A DNA stretch of 64,000 nt, from the NCBI RefSeq assembly GCF_021184025.1, contig NZ_CP036537.1:5361001-5425000 (forward strand), written 5' to 3'. The DNA is from Rhodopseudomonas boonkerdii (GTDB lineage Bacteria; Pseudomonadota; Alphaproteobacteria; Rhizobiales; Xanthobacteraceae). Below, in pieces: positions 24,794 through 33,981 of the stretch (positions within the stretch are counted from its first letter, which is position 1; each line of letters opens with the position of its first letter). Below the pieces are notes generated by a model, which worked only from the letters and a program-made list of their open reading frames with translations, did not search any database and had not been told where the DNA came from. A program made the translations under genes and the position numbers.

Positions 24794-27250
24794 ATGATGA
24801 ACCTTGCCGAATATCGCCGCACCGCCAGCCGGCTTGCCGACTTTCTGCCGTGGGTGGCGCTCGTCGCCGAAGGCGTCGTTCTCAACAAGGACGGCAGCTT
24901 TCAGCGCACGGCGCGCTTTCGCGGTCCCGATCTGGATTCCGCCGTCGCGGCCGAGCTGGTCGCCGTCGCCGGCCGCATCAACAACGCCTTCCGCCGTCTC
25001 GGATCGGGCTGGAGCATTTTCGTCGAGGCGCAGCGCAGCGAAGCCGCGACCTATCCCGACAGCACCTTTCCCGATCCCGCATCGGCCTTGCTCGACGCCG
25101 AGCGCAAAGCCGGTTTCGAGGAAGCCGGCACGCATTTCGTGTCGGGCTATTTCCTGACCTTCCTCTATCTGCCCCCGGCCGAGGAAGCCGCTCGCGCCGA
25201 GACATGGCTTTACGAGGGCCGGGAGCAATCCGGCGTCGATCCGCATGAAGTGCTGCGCGCCTTCATCGACCGCACCGACCGCGTGCTCGCCTTGCTCGAC
25301 GGCTTCATGCCGGAATGTGCATGGCTCGACGACAGCGAGACGCTGACCTTCCTTCATTCCTGCGTCTCGACGAAACGCCATCGCGTCCGCGTTCCCGAAA
25401 CGCCGGTCTATCTCGACGCGCTGCTTACAGACGAGCCGTTGACCGGCGGGCTGGAGCCGCGCCTTGGCGGCCAGCATCTTCGCGTCCTCACCATCATCGG
25501 ATTTCCGACCGCGACCACGCCCGGCCTGCTCGACGATTTGAACCGGCTGGCGTTTCCATATCGCTGGAGCACGCGCGCGATCCTGCTCGACAAGACCGAC
25601 GCGACGCGGCTGCTGACCCGCATCCGCCGTCAATGGTTCGCCAAGCGCAAAAGCATCGCCGCGATCCTGAAAGAGGTGATGACGAACGAGGCGTCCGTTC
25701 TCGTCGATACGGACGCGGCGAACAAGGCCGCCGACGCCGACATGGCCTTGCAGGAGCTTGGGGCGGACGTGGCGGGCATGGCCTATGTCACGGCCACCAT
25801 CACCGTATGGGATGCTGACCCGCGCGTCGCAGATGAGAAATTGCGGCTGGCCGAAAAGGTCATCCAGGGCCGCGACTTCACGGCGATGGTCGAGACGGTC
25901 AACGCCGTTGACGCATGGCTCGGCAGCTTGCCCGGCCACGCCTACGCGAACGTCCGGCAGCCACCCATCAGCACTTTGAATCTCGCCCACATGATTCCGC
26001 TTTCTGCATTGTGGGCGGGGCCGGAACGGGACGAGCATTTCGGTGCGCCCCCTCTGCTTTATGCAAAGACCGAAGGCTCGACCCCGTTCCGGTTTTCCCT
26101 TCACGTCGGCGATGTCGGCCATACGCTCGTCGTCGGCCCGACCGGCGCGGGTAAGTCCGTGCTGCTCGCGCTCATGGCGCTCCAGTTCCGGCGCTACGCC
26201 CGAAGCCAGGTTTTCGCGTTCGACTTCGGCGGTTCGATCCGCGCCGCGTCGCTCGCGATGGGCGGCGACTGGCACGACCTGGGCGGCGGCCTGACCGAAG
26301 GTTCGGACGCCTCCGTTTCGCTCCAGCCGCTCGCGCGCATTCACGACACCTACGAACGCGCCTGGGCGGCCGACTGGATCGTGGCGATCCTCATGCGCGA
26401 AGGCATCGCGATCACGCCGGAGGTGAAGGAACATATCTGGACGGCGCTGACTTCGCTCGCCTCCGCGCCGGTCGGGGAACGCACCATCACCGGCCTTGCG
26501 GTGCTGTTGCAGTCCAACGACCTGAAACAAGCCCTTCGGCCGTATTGCGTCGGCGGCGCATACGGCCGGCTGCTCGACGCGGAGTCCGAACACCTTGGTA
26601 GTTCGGACGTGCAAGCGTTCGAGATCGAGGGGCTTGTCGGCACCGGGGCCGCGCCCGCCGTGCTCGCCTACCTGTTCCATCGCATCGGCGACCGCCTCGA
26701 CGGCCGCCCGACGCTGCTCATCATAGATGAAGGCTGGCTTGCTCTGGACGACGAGGGTTTCGCCGGCCAGCTCCGCGAATGGCTCAAAACGCTGCGCAAG
26801 AAAAACGCCAGCGTCATCTTCGCCACGCAAAGCCTGTCCGACATCGACGGCAGCAACATCGCGCCCGCGATCATCGAAAGCTGCCCGACGCGGCTTTTGC
26901 TGCCGAACGAACGCGCCATCGAGCCGCAGATCACGACCATCTATCGGCGATTCGGATTGAACGACCGGCAGATCGAGATTCTGGCGAGGGCGACGCCCAA
27001 GCAGGATTACTATTGCCAGTCGCGGCGCGGAAATCGCCTGTTCGAGCTGGGCCTGTCCGAAGTCGGCCTCGCGCTCTGCGCCGCATCCTCAAAATCCGAC
27101 CAGACGCTCATTGCGCAGATCGTCGCCGACCACGGCCGCGACGGTTTCCTCGCCGCGTGGCTCGCAGCCCGCGATGTCGGTTGGGCCGTCGATCTTCTCC
27201 CCGGCTTCTCGACGCTCATCCCCCAAACCGAAAAGGAGTCCTATCCATGA
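24794..27250 (+). CDS. trbE: Conjugative transfer ATPase TrbE (VirB4-like)
   Basis: An 818-aa VirB4-family ATPase. The N-terminal CagE/TrbE domain (about 1-420) is followed by Walker A GPTGAGKS at about 448-455, Walker B TLLIIDEGWLAL in the C-terminal third and SVIFATQSLSDID. It drives pilus biogenesis and substrate transfer on the cytoplasmic face. GGGCACGG precedes the ATG. It overlaps trbJ by four bases. A long antisense frame over it is a GC shadow. Confidence 0.95.
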   Translation: MMNLAEYRRTASRLADFLPWVALVAEGVVLNKDGSFQRTARFRGPDLDSAVAAELVAVAGRINNAFRRLGSGWSIFVEAQRSEAATYPDSTFPDPASALLDAERKAGFEEAGTHFVSGYFLTFLYLPPAEEAARAETWLYEGREQSGVDPHEVLRAFIDRTDRVLALLDGFMPECAWLDDSETLTFLHSCVSTKRHRVRVPETPVYLDALLTDEPLTGGLEPRLGGQHLRVLTIIGFPTATTPGLLDDLNRLAFPYRWSTRAILLDKTDATRLLTRIRRQWFAKRKSIAAILKEVMTNEASVLVDTDAANKAADADMALQELGADVAGMAYVTATITVWDADPRVADEKLRLAEKVIQGRDFTAMVETVNAVDAWLGSLPGHAYANVRQPPISTLNLAHMIPLSALWAGPERDEHFGAPPLLYAKTEGSTPFRFSLHVGDVGHTLVVGPTGAGKSVLLALMALQFRRYARSQVFAFDFGGSIRAASLAMGGDWHDLGGGLTEGSDASVSLQPLARIHDTYERAWAADWIVAILMREGIAITPEVKEHIWTALTSLASAPVGERTITGLAVLLQSNDLKQALRPYCVGGAYGRLLDAESEHLGSSDVQAFEIEGLVGTGAAPAVLAYLFHRIGDRLDGRPTLLIIDEGWLALDDEGFAGQLREWLKTLRKKNASVIFATQSLSDIDGSNIAPAIIESCPTRLLLPNERAIEPQITTIYRRFGLNDRQIEILARATPKQDYYCQSRRGNRLFELGLSEVGLALCAASSKSDQTLIAQIVADHGRDGFLAAWLAARDVGWAVDLLPGFSTLIPQTEKESYP

Positions 27251-28014
27251 CCATTCGTCGTTTTCGTTCGCGCGCCGTCTTCATGGCCGCGTCCATGCTC
27301 GCCGCGCCGCTTGCCGTTTTCCCCGTCTTTGCGCCGCCGGCTGCCGCTCAATGGATCGTATATGACCCGACCAACTACGCGCAAAATGTGCTGCAAGCCG
27401 CACGCGCGCTCCAGCAGATCAACAACCAGATCACCAGCCTGCAAAATCAGGCGCAGATGCTCATCAATCAGGCGCGCAATCTGGCGAGCCTGCCGTTTTC
27501 GGCGCTCCAGCAGATTCAGCAGAACGTCCAGCGCACGCAGCAACTTTTGAGCCAGGCGCAGAACATCGCCTTCAACGTCCAGCAGATCGACCAAGCGTTT
27601 CAAAGCCAATACGGCAATGTGTCGATGTCGGCGAGCGACCAGCAGCTTGTCGCCGATGCTCGCACCCGCTGGAAAAACACCGTGGGCGGCCTGCAGGACG
27701 CCATGCGCGTTCAGGCCGGCGTCGTCGGCAACATCGACAGCAACCGCACGCAGATGTCGGCGCTTGTCGGCCAGAGCCAGGGCGCGACCGGCGCGCTCCA
27801 GGCGACGCAGGCAGGTAATCAGATTCTCGCGCTCCAGTCGCAGCAGCTTTCCGATCTTGTCGCGCTTCTCGCGGCCAATGGCCGGTCGAGCGCGCTGACC
27901 GAAGCGGAACGAGCGGCAGCCGCCGAACAGGGACGCGAGCAGCGCCGCCGCTTCCTGACGCCGGGCAGCGGCTACCAGCCCGGCAACGCGCAGATGTTCA
28001 ACAACGGCAATTGA
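27247..28014 (+). CDS. trbJ: TrbJ (VirB5-like) transfer protein
   Basis: A 255-aa periplasmic protein with a signal peptide (about 1-35, ending APPAAAQ) and WIVYDPTNYAQNVLQAARAL, the family opening. A long Gln-rich coiled-coil region follows. VirB5 homologues are minor pilin components at the pilus tip. The C-terminal 60 residues are low-complexity. Confidence 0.9.
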   Translation: MTIRRFRSRAVFMAASMLAAPLAVFPVFAPPAAAQWIVYDPTNYAQNVLQAARALQQINNQITSLQNQAQMLINQARNLASLPFSALQQIQQNVQRTQQLLSQAQNIAFNVQQIDQAFQSQYGNVSMSASDQQLVADARTRWKNTVGGLQDAMRVQAGVVGNIDSNRTQMSALVGQSQGATGALQATQAGNQILALQSQQLSDLVALLAANGRSSALTEAERAAAAEQGREQRRRFLTPGSGYQPGNAQMFNNGN

Positions 28015-28024
28015 GGGCGAGCGC

Positions 28025-28303
28025 ATGGACGGCAAGTTGCTGGCGCGCATCGGCGCAATCGTGTTCGTCGCCATCGCCATCACGGCGACGGCCATCGAAA
28101 TGACGCGCAAGGAAGACGTACTGGCGCAGGCGCCGACACGTCTCATCCAACCCGACCGCGATCCGCTGCGCGAAGGGCAGCGGCGATGCCAGCAGCTTGG
28201 GGCAAAGGCGGCCGACGACCCGGAATGCCTGCGCGTATGGGCCGAAACCCGCGACCGCTTTCTCGGCCGGACCCGCGCGCCGGCCGCCCCGGAAGGGCGG
28301 TGA
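28025..28303 (+). CDS. trbK: TrbK-like entry-exclusion candidate
   Basis: A 92-aa protein with one N-terminal membrane segment (IGAIVFVAIAITATAIEM) and a conserved pair of cysteines in RCQQLGAKAADDPECLRVWAE. Position between trbJ and trbL and the two-Cys C-terminal motif match the alternate TrbK family. In RP4, TrbK mediates entry exclusion; whether this unrelated-looking version does so is inference. A GGGCGAGC site precedes the ATG. Confidence 0.8.
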   Translation: MDGKLLARIGAIVFVAIAITATAIEMTRKEDVLAQAPTRLIQPDRDPLREGQRRCQQLGAKAADDPECLRVWAETRDRFLGRTRAPAAPEGR

Positions 28304-28306
28304 CGC

Positions 28307-29626
28307 ATGGGCGGCGCGGGAGTCATCGACAATTTTCTCGGCACCTTCACCCGCTACATCGACAGCGGGTTCGGCCTTCTCGGCGGCGAGGTGGCGTTCA
28401 TCGCCACGACGCTCATTGTCATCGACGTGACCTTGGCCGCGCTCTTTTGGTCATGGAGCGCGGACGACGACATTTTCGCCCGGCTCGTCAAGAAGACGCT
28501 GTTCGTCGGTGTCTTCGCCTACCTCATTTCCAACTGGAACAGCCTCGCGAAGATCGTCTTCGATAGCTTCGCCGGCCTGGGCCTGAAAGCGAGCGGGACG
28601 GGATTTTCGGCCGCAGACCTGATGCGGCCCGGCAAGGTCGCGCAAACCGGCCTCGATGCTGCCCGGCCGCTGCTCGACTCGATTTCCGACCTTATGGGTT
28701 GGGTCGCCTTCTTCGAGAACTTCATACAGATCGCCTGCCTGCTGTTCGCCTGGGCGCTCGTCATCCTCGCGTTCTTCATCCTCGCCATCCAGCTTTTCGT
28801 CACGTTGATCGAGTTCAAATTGAGCACGCTGGCGGGCTTCGTGCTGATCCCGTTCGGCCTGTTCGGCAAGACCGCCTTCATGGCCGAGCGCGTGCTTGGC
28901 AACGTCATTTCCAGCGGCATCAAGGTTCTGGTGCTGGCTGTCATCGTCGGCATCGGTTCGACGCTGTTCTCGCAATTCACGCAAGGCTTCGGCGGACAGA
29001 CGCCGAGCATCGACGACGCTATGGCCATCGTGCTCGCGGCGCTGTCGCTCGTCGGCCTTGGCATTTTCGGTCCCGGCATCGCGTCCGGCCTCGTCAGCGG
29101 CGGGCCGCAGCTTGGCGCGGGCGCGGCGGTCGGAACCGGCCTTGCCGTTGGCGGCGCTGCCCTTGCCGCAGGCGGTGCAGTCGGCCTTGCCGCAAAGGGA
29201 GGTGCAGCCGCCGTGCGCGGTGGCGCGACCACAGCCGGCGCGGCATCCGCCGCCTATAGCCTTGGTTCGTTCGGCCACTCCGGCGCGGCTGGCGTCGCTT
29301 CCGGCCTGGGCGGCGTAGCGCGCGCCGCAGGCAGCGCGGCCACATCGCCGCTGCGCCGGGCGACGGCAAGCGTCAAGTCCAGCTTCTCGGATGGTGTGAA
29401 GGCCGGGTTCGGCGCGACCGGCGGCACATCGACCGCTGGCACGGTTGGCGGCTCGGCCGAAGCCGCATCTTCGCAGGCCACTGGCGCGCGGCCCGGCTGG
29501 GCGCAGCGAATGCGACAGGGCGGGCACACCGCCCATGCCGTCCAGACGGCCGCGCACGCCGTCCGCTCCGGCGACGGCCATGCCTCCAGTTCTTCCGTCA
29601 ACCTCTCTGAAAGCGACCGCACATGA
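28307..29626 (+). CDS. trbL: TrbL (VirB6-like) polytopic channel protein
   Basis: A 439-aa inner-membrane protein with at least five membrane segments between about residues 28 and 260. The Gly/Ala/Ser-rich C-terminal region (about 265-439) is low-complexity, as usual for TrbL. VirB6-type proteins form the inner-membrane part of the DNA channel. It begins four bases after the trbK stop and overlaps trbF. Confidence 0.9.
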   Translation: MGGAGVIDNFLGTFTRYIDSGFGLLGGEVAFIATTLIVIDVTLAALFWSWSADDDIFARLVKKTLFVGVFAYLISNWNSLAKIVFDSFAGLGLKASGTGFSAADLMRPGKVAQTGLDAARPLLDSISDLMGWVAFFENFIQIACLLFAWALVILAFFILAIQLFVTLIEFKLSTLAGFVLIPFGLFGKTAFMAERVLGNVISSGIKVLVLAVIVGIGSTLFSQFTQGFGGQTPSIDDAMAIVLAALSLVGLGIFGPGIASGLVSGGPQLGAGAAVGTGLAVGGAALAAGGAVGLAAKGGAAAVRGGATTAGAASAAYSLGSFGHSGAAGVASGLGGVARAAGSAATSPLRRATASVKSSFSDGVKAGFGATGGTSTAGTVGGSAEAASSQATGARPGWAQRMRQGGHTAHAVQTAAHAVRSGDGHASSSSVNLSESDRT

Positions 29627-30312
29627 GCATCTTCAAACGACCCGCCGTGCATTACGGCAAGACCCCACAACCCGAAACGCCATATCAGCGCGCCGCGCAG
29701 GTTTGGGACGAGCGGATAGGTTCTGCTCGCGTCCAGGCGCGCAACTGGCGCACTATGGCGTTCGGCAGCCTGCTCCTGACGGCGGGCTTCGCTTCCGCCC
29801 TTGTCTGGCAGACCGCACGCGGGACTGTCGTGCCCTGGGTGGTTCAAGTGGACAAGCTCGGCCAGGCGCAAACCGTCGCGCCGGCCACCGCCGACTATCG
29901 GCCGACAGACCCGCAAGTGGCGTGGCATCTGGCGCGCTTCATCGAGCAGGTCAGGAGCATCCCGGCCGATCCCATCATTGTCCGGCAGAACTGGCTTCGC
30001 GCCTACGAATGGACGACCGACCAGGGCGCGGCGGCGCTCAACGATTATGCGCGCGCCAACGACCCGTTCGCAAAAGTCGGCAAGCAACAGGTGTCCGTCG
30101 ATGTGTCGAGCGTCATCCGTGCCTCGCCCGACAGCTTCCGCGTCGCCTGGACCGAGCAGCACTATGAAGACGGCAAGCTCGCCTCGACGGAGCGGTGGAC
30201 CGCGATCCTGACCATCGTGATCCAGCCGCCGCGCGACGCCGACCGACTGAAAGCCAACCCGCTCGGCATCTACGTCAACGCAATTTCGTGGTCGAAGGAA
30301 ATGGCGCAATGA
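29623..30312 (+). CDS. trbF: TrbF (VirB8-like) scaffold protein
   Basis: A 229-aa bitopic protein: a short cytoplasmic part, one membrane segment (about 43-62, SLLLTAGFASALVW), then the VirB8 periplasmic NTF2-like domain with VPWVVQVDKLGQ and VAWTEQHYEDGKL. It nucleates the envelope-spanning complex. It overlaps trbL and trbG by four bases each. Confidence 0.95.
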   Translation: MSIFKRPAVHYGKTPQPETPYQRAAQVWDERIGSARVQARNWRTMAFGSLLLTAGFASALVWQTARGTVVPWVVQVDKLGQAQTVAPATADYRPTDPQVAWHLARFIEQVRSIPADPIIVRQNWLRAYEWTTDQGAAALNDYARANDPFAKVGKQQVSVDVSSVIRASPDSFRVAWTEQHYEDGKLASTERWTAILTIVIQPPRDADRLKANPLGIYVNAISWSKEMAQ

Positions 30313-31262
30313 GCAAGGGTTTCCGCAAACCCGCATTTGCCGCTGTCTTGCTGTCAGCGACCGCGCTCGCCGGCTGCGCAACCTATAAGCCGCCACAAAT
30401 CAGCTACGACGCCAACGTGCCGCCTTTGCCGGCCGTGCCCGCTGCCGTCACCGACACGACGCCGAAGCCGCTGCATATCCCGCCAGCCTGGACCCCGACC
30501 AAGGGGGGCGCGGCTGCCGGCACGCCGCTCGCCCGCGTCGAGAACGCCAACGCCGCCGCCCGCGTGCAGCCGCGCCGCGAAGGCTATTACAACGCCATCC
30601 AGATTTATCCCTGGAGCGACGGCGCGCTCTATCAGGTCTATGCCGCGCCCGGCCAGATCACCGACATTGCGCTTGAGCCGGGCGAGAGCCTGACCGGCGC
30701 GGGACCGATTGCGGCCGGCGACACGGCGCGCTGGATCATCGGCGACACGGAATCCGGCTCCGGCGTCACGCGCCGCGTGCATATCCTTGTGAAGCCGTCC
30801 CGGCCGGACATCACGACGAACCTTGTCGTGACCACCGACCGGCGCGTTTACATGCTCGAGCTGCGCTCGGATCAGAAGCCCTATATGCCCGCCGTGGCCT
30901 GGGCCTATCCGCAGCCGCCAGCCGGGCAGCGGGCGAGCATTCCGGCAACGCCGGTTATTCCGGCCGCCGCGGCGCGCAACTACCGCTATGGCCTGACCGG
31001 CGACAATCCGCCTTGGAAGCCGGTCGCAGTCTATGACGATGGCCGCAGGGTCTATGTCGAGTTTCCGCGCGGCATCGTGCAGGGCGAGATGCCGCCCATC
31101 TTCGTCATCGGGCCGGGCGGCGAAGCGCAGATCGCCAACAGCCGCATCTATCAAAACATCCTGATCGTGGATCGCCTGTTCGGCGCGGCCGAGCTGCGCC
31201 TTGGCGGCGGCAAGAGCCAGCAGACCGTCAGGATTGTCCGCACGGACGGGAGGCCATCATAA
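30309..31262 (+). CDS. trbG: TrbG (VirB9-like) protein with lipobox
   Basis: A 317-aa protein with a lipoprotein signal (SATALAGCATY, Cys at about 21). Its domains are VirB9-like: an N-terminal part with YNAIQIYPWSDGALYQVYA and a C-terminal beta domain with YDDGRRVYVEFPRG. It forms part of the outer-membrane core complex with TrbI. Many TrbG proteins have such a lipobox. The stop TAA shares a base with the trbI ATG. Confidence 0.95.
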   Translation: MSKGFRKPAFAAVLLSATALAGCATYKPPQISYDANVPPLPAVPAAVTDTTPKPLHIPPAWTPTKGGAAAGTPLARVENANAAARVQPRREGYYNAIQIYPWSDGALYQVYAAPGQITDIALEPGESLTGAGPIAAGDTARWIIGDTESGSGVTRRVHILVKPSRPDITTNLVVTTDRRVYMLELRSDQKPYMPAVAWAYPQPPAGQRASIPATPVIPAAAARNYRYGLTGDNPPWKPVAVYDDGRRVYVEFPRGIVQGEMPPIFVIGPGGEAQIANSRIYQNILIVDRLFGAAELRLGGGKSQQTVRIVRTDGRPS

Positions 31263-32425
31263 TGACCGACACCGAAACCAACACCGCCGCCCCGATGCGG
31301 CTTCGCGCGGAGCCGCCGCGCGTCACCCGCTTGTCGCGCAAGGTGCTCGCCAGCGCGGCGGCTGTCGCGCTCGTCGGGATCGGAGGAACGCTGATCTATG
31401 CGCTCCAGACCCGCGCGCCTGGCAATGACGGCAAGGAGCTTTATTTGACTTCCAACCGCCAGCCTGCCGATGGCCTCGCCGGGTTGCCGAAGGATTACAC
31501 CGGCCCGGTGCTCGGCCCGCCGCTGCCGGGCGACCTTGGCCGTCCGATCCTCGACGCGCAGAACAGGGGCCAGCCGGTCGTGCCGCCGACGATCACCGCG
31601 CCGACCGTGGATCGCGCCGAGGAACGCCGGCTTGCCGAGGAAGAAGCCGCACGCACCAGCCGCGTGTTCTTCCAGACCGAGGCACGCGCCGGAAGCCCGG
31701 CCGCAACGCCGGGCGGCGCGACCATGCCAGGACTTCCCGGCCTCGACCTTGCTGGCGTGACAGGGCAGCCCGGCCAGCAGACCGCGCAGGACAAGCAGCT
31801 TGCTTTCCTCAATGCGCCCGTCGATCGCCGCACCACATCGGCGGATCGCATCACGGCTCCGGCATCGCCTTTCGTGCTCCAGGCCGGGGCCGTGATCCCG
31901 GCCGCGCTCATCACCGGCATCCGTTCCGATCTTCCGGGGCAGATCACCGCCCAGGTGACGGAGCCGGTTTATGATAGTCCAACCGGCCGCATCCTGCTCG
32001 TGCCGCAGGGCACGCGGATCATCGGCCAGTATGACAACAACGTGCAATTCGGCCAGCGCCGCGTGCTGCTCGTCTGGAATCGTCTCATCCTGCCGAACGG
32101 CCGATCCATCGTGCTGGAGCGACAGCCAGGCGCGGACAGCCAGGGCTATGCCGGGCTGGAGGATGGCGTCGATTATCATTGGTGGGATTTGGCGAAGGCC
32201 GCCGGCCTCTCGACGCTGCTCTCCGTTGGAGCCGAGCTTGCTGTCAATGACGAGGACCGGCTGTTGAGCGCCATCCGCAACGGCGGCCAGGACACCATCA
32301 ACGACGCAGGCCAGCAGATCATTCGCCGCCAGCTCAACGTCGCCCCGACGCTCACCATCCGGCCGGGCTTCCCCGTCAGGATCGTGGTCACACGCGACCT
32401 TGTGCTCGAACCCTACCGGAGCTGA
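31262..32425 (+). CDS. trbI: TrbI (VirB10-like) core-complex protein
   Basis: A 387-aa VirB10-family protein. One membrane segment (about 24-45) is followed by a Pro-rich periplasmic linker and a C-terminal beta-barrel domain with PFVLQAGAVIPAALITGIRS, RILLVPQGTRIIGQYD and a final PVRIVVTRDLVLEPY. It couples inner-membrane ATPases to the outer-membrane pore. Confidence 0.95.
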   Translation: MTDTETNTAAPMRLRAEPPRVTRLSRKVLASAAAVALVGIGGTLIYALQTRAPGNDGKELYLTSNRQPADGLAGLPKDYTGPVLGPPLPGDLGRPILDAQNRGQPVVPPTITAPTVDRAEERRLAEEEAARTSRVFFQTEARAGSPAATPGGATMPGLPGLDLAGVTGQPGQQTAQDKQLAFLNAPVDRRTTSADRITAPASPFVLQAGAVIPAALITGIRSDLPGQITAQVTEPVYDSPTGRILLVPQGTRIIGQYDNNVQFGQRRVLLVWNRLILPNGRSIVLERQPGADSQGYAGLEDGVDYHWWDLAKAAGLSTLLSVGAELAVNDEDRLLSAIRNGGQDTINDAGQQIIRRQLNVAPTLTIRPGFPVRIVVTRDLVLEPYRS

Positions 32426-32427
32426 CC

Positions 32428-32655
32428 ATGACCAGACTGAAACTCGGCGCGATCCCCGACGACAAGCCCGTCAAGGTGACGATGGAGTTGCCCGCGCCGC
32501 TCCATCGCGATCTTGTCGCCTATGCCGAAATCCTCGCCCGCCAGACAGGCCAGCCGCTCACCGATCCCATGAAGCTCATTGTGCCGATGCTCGAAAGATT
32601 CATCGCCACGGATCGGGAGTTTGCGAAGGCACGGCGCGCGGCCGGACGGGATTGA
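32428..32655 (+). CDS. DUF2274 family protein
   Basis: A 75-aa DUF2274 protein: LGAIPDDKPVKVTMELPA, LHRDLVAYAEILARQTG, then a helical end. The fold looks like a ribbon-helix-helix protein, so it may be a small DNA-binding regulator. It is the regular last gene of trb operons in this ICE family, three bases after trbI. Confidence 0.85.
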   Translation: MTRLKLGAIPDDKPVKVTMELPAPLHRDLVAYAEILARQTGQPLTDPMKLIVPMLERFIATDREFAKARRAAGRD

Positions 32656-32699
32656 TCGCACAAACTTGACCGGCCACTTGGCACATGGCGGGAACGCCG

Positions 32700-32713
32700 A
32701 CGTTCGCGAACGT
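32700..32713. other. Perfect 14-bp palindrome between convergent genes
   Basis: ACGTTCGCGAACGT lies between the ends of the DUF2274 and permease genes. With no central loop it suits a dimeric protein site better than a terminator. No second copy was noticed. Confidence 0.3.
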
Positions 32714-32724
32714 ATTTGCAACGT

Positions 32725-33696
32725 CTAAGCCGTTGATCGCTTGGCCGCTCCAAGTTTCGGAATCAGCCGCATGTAGATCAATTCGCTTATCAGCTCGACC
32801 AGTGTTTGCGTGACGATGATCGCCGGCAGGATTGGCACCGCACCCGACACGGCGAAAGCAAGCGGCAATACTACGAGCGAATTTCTGGTGGCGGCGCTGA
32901 ACGCGATCGCGCGGCCGGCCGCTGCCTCAAGGCCGAACAGCCGGCCGACGCCCCAACCGATCAGGGGCGCAAGGATCGCAAAGGCGACATAGACCGGCAG
33001 CACGCGCAACGCGCCGTCGATCGCCGGCCCGAGCTGCGGGACCACGGCGGCGATGACGACGAACAGAACGAGAGCGGTCGCCGGGACGGGCAAGACCCCG
33101 AGAACCGTTGCAACACGCTCTCCCGCCCGGCTGCGGCCTGCACATATCTGCACGAGGGCGGCCAGCACGAGGGGAACCGCGATCAGCCAGACGAAGGCAT
33201 GAACGAAAGGCCCGATCTGCACGAGGTTCGCCGCATCGGCCCCGAGAAAGAAGCCGAGATAGACCGGCAGCAGCACCATTTGCAGGATGAGCAGCGCCGG
33301 CGTGGACGCCAGCAGCAGCCGGGCAACGGCGCGGCCCAGATGCGAGAACGTCACAACATAGTCGATGCAGGGCGTCAGCAGGACGAACAGGACGCCAAGG
33401 CGCAACATCGGGTCGGCCGGCAGGAATTGAACGAGGACCGCAACGAGGATCGGCACCACCACGAAATTTGTCACGAGCAACGCCGCAAGGAACCGGACGC
33501 GCGCGAAGGCTCGGCCGAGGTCGGCAAGGGGAACCTGCAGGAAGGTGACGAACAGCATCAGCGCCAGCGCCGGATTCACGGCGCTCTCTAGCGCGGTCGT
33601 TCCCGGAACGAGCAAAGCGATTATCGCAGCCAGAACGACCGCGCCGAAATAGATTTTGACCTGCTGTGTTTCGAGGATTTCCCGAATGCTGTTCAA
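32725..33696 (-). CDS. ACR3/bile acid:sodium symporter superfamily permease
   Basis: A 323-aa protein with about ten membrane segments. It begins MNSIREILETQQVKIYFGAV, as in ArsB/ACR3-like proteins, and has LTPCIDYVVTFSHLG, where the Cys matches the conserved cysteine of ACR3 arsenite carriers. AFSAATRNSLVVLPLAFA corresponds to the second crossover motif of the BASS fold. Arsenite efflux or organic-anion transport are both possible. It is transcribed against the trb genes and is cargo of the ICE. No arsenic genes such as arsC lie beside it. Confidence 0.75.
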   Translation of the reverse strand: MNSIREILETQQVKIYFGAVVLAAIIALLVPGTTALESAVNPALALMLFVTFLQVPLADLGRAFARVRFLAALLVTNFVVVPILVAVLVQFLPADPMLRLGVLFVLLTPCIDYVVTFSHLGRAVARLLLASTPALLILQMVLLPVYLGFFLGADAANLVQIGPFVHAFVWLIAVPLVLAALVQICAGRSRAGERVATVLGVLPVPATALVLFVVIAAVVPQLGPAIDGALRVLPVYVAFAILAPLIGWGVGRLFGLEAAAGRAIAFSAATRNSLVVLPLAFAVSGAVPILPAIIVTQTLVELISELIYMRLIPKLGAAKRSTA

Positions 33697-33857
33697 ATTC
33701 TTGCTTTCGATAAAAGCGGCGAAGCTACCGATTCAAGCGAGAGTTTCGCGACGATTCCTGCAACGCCGCATGAAATATCTTTCTCCTACCAGCGCCGGAA
33801 CCGCAATGGGCCAATTTCCACCATCACCATAGGGGCCGCCTCAGCGTCCACCGGGAA

Positions 33858-33917
33858 AGGGGTGCCGCCAGCACGACAGCGCGAATGCGGCACGCTACGG
33901 GCCGCCGATCCCCCTCC
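33858..33917 (+). repeat. Dispersed control element, copy 2 (GTGCCGC-N18-GCGGCAC)
   Basis: GTGCCGC at 33862-33868 and GCGGCAC at 33887-33893 are spaced exactly as in copy 1 (9693-9752), with shared flanks. The block ends 65 bp before the first gene of the integrase operon. Confidence 0.6.
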
Positions 33918-33981
33918 ATGCTTCGCCTAATTCCGTGGCTTCGAACCGCCCGGAATCCCGCAGCGAACCACGGAGGATTCC

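Noticed and set aside
24611-26830. 739-codon open frame antisense to trbE
   Set aside because: It mirrors the GC-rich third positions of trbE; no domain, and trbE itself is certain.
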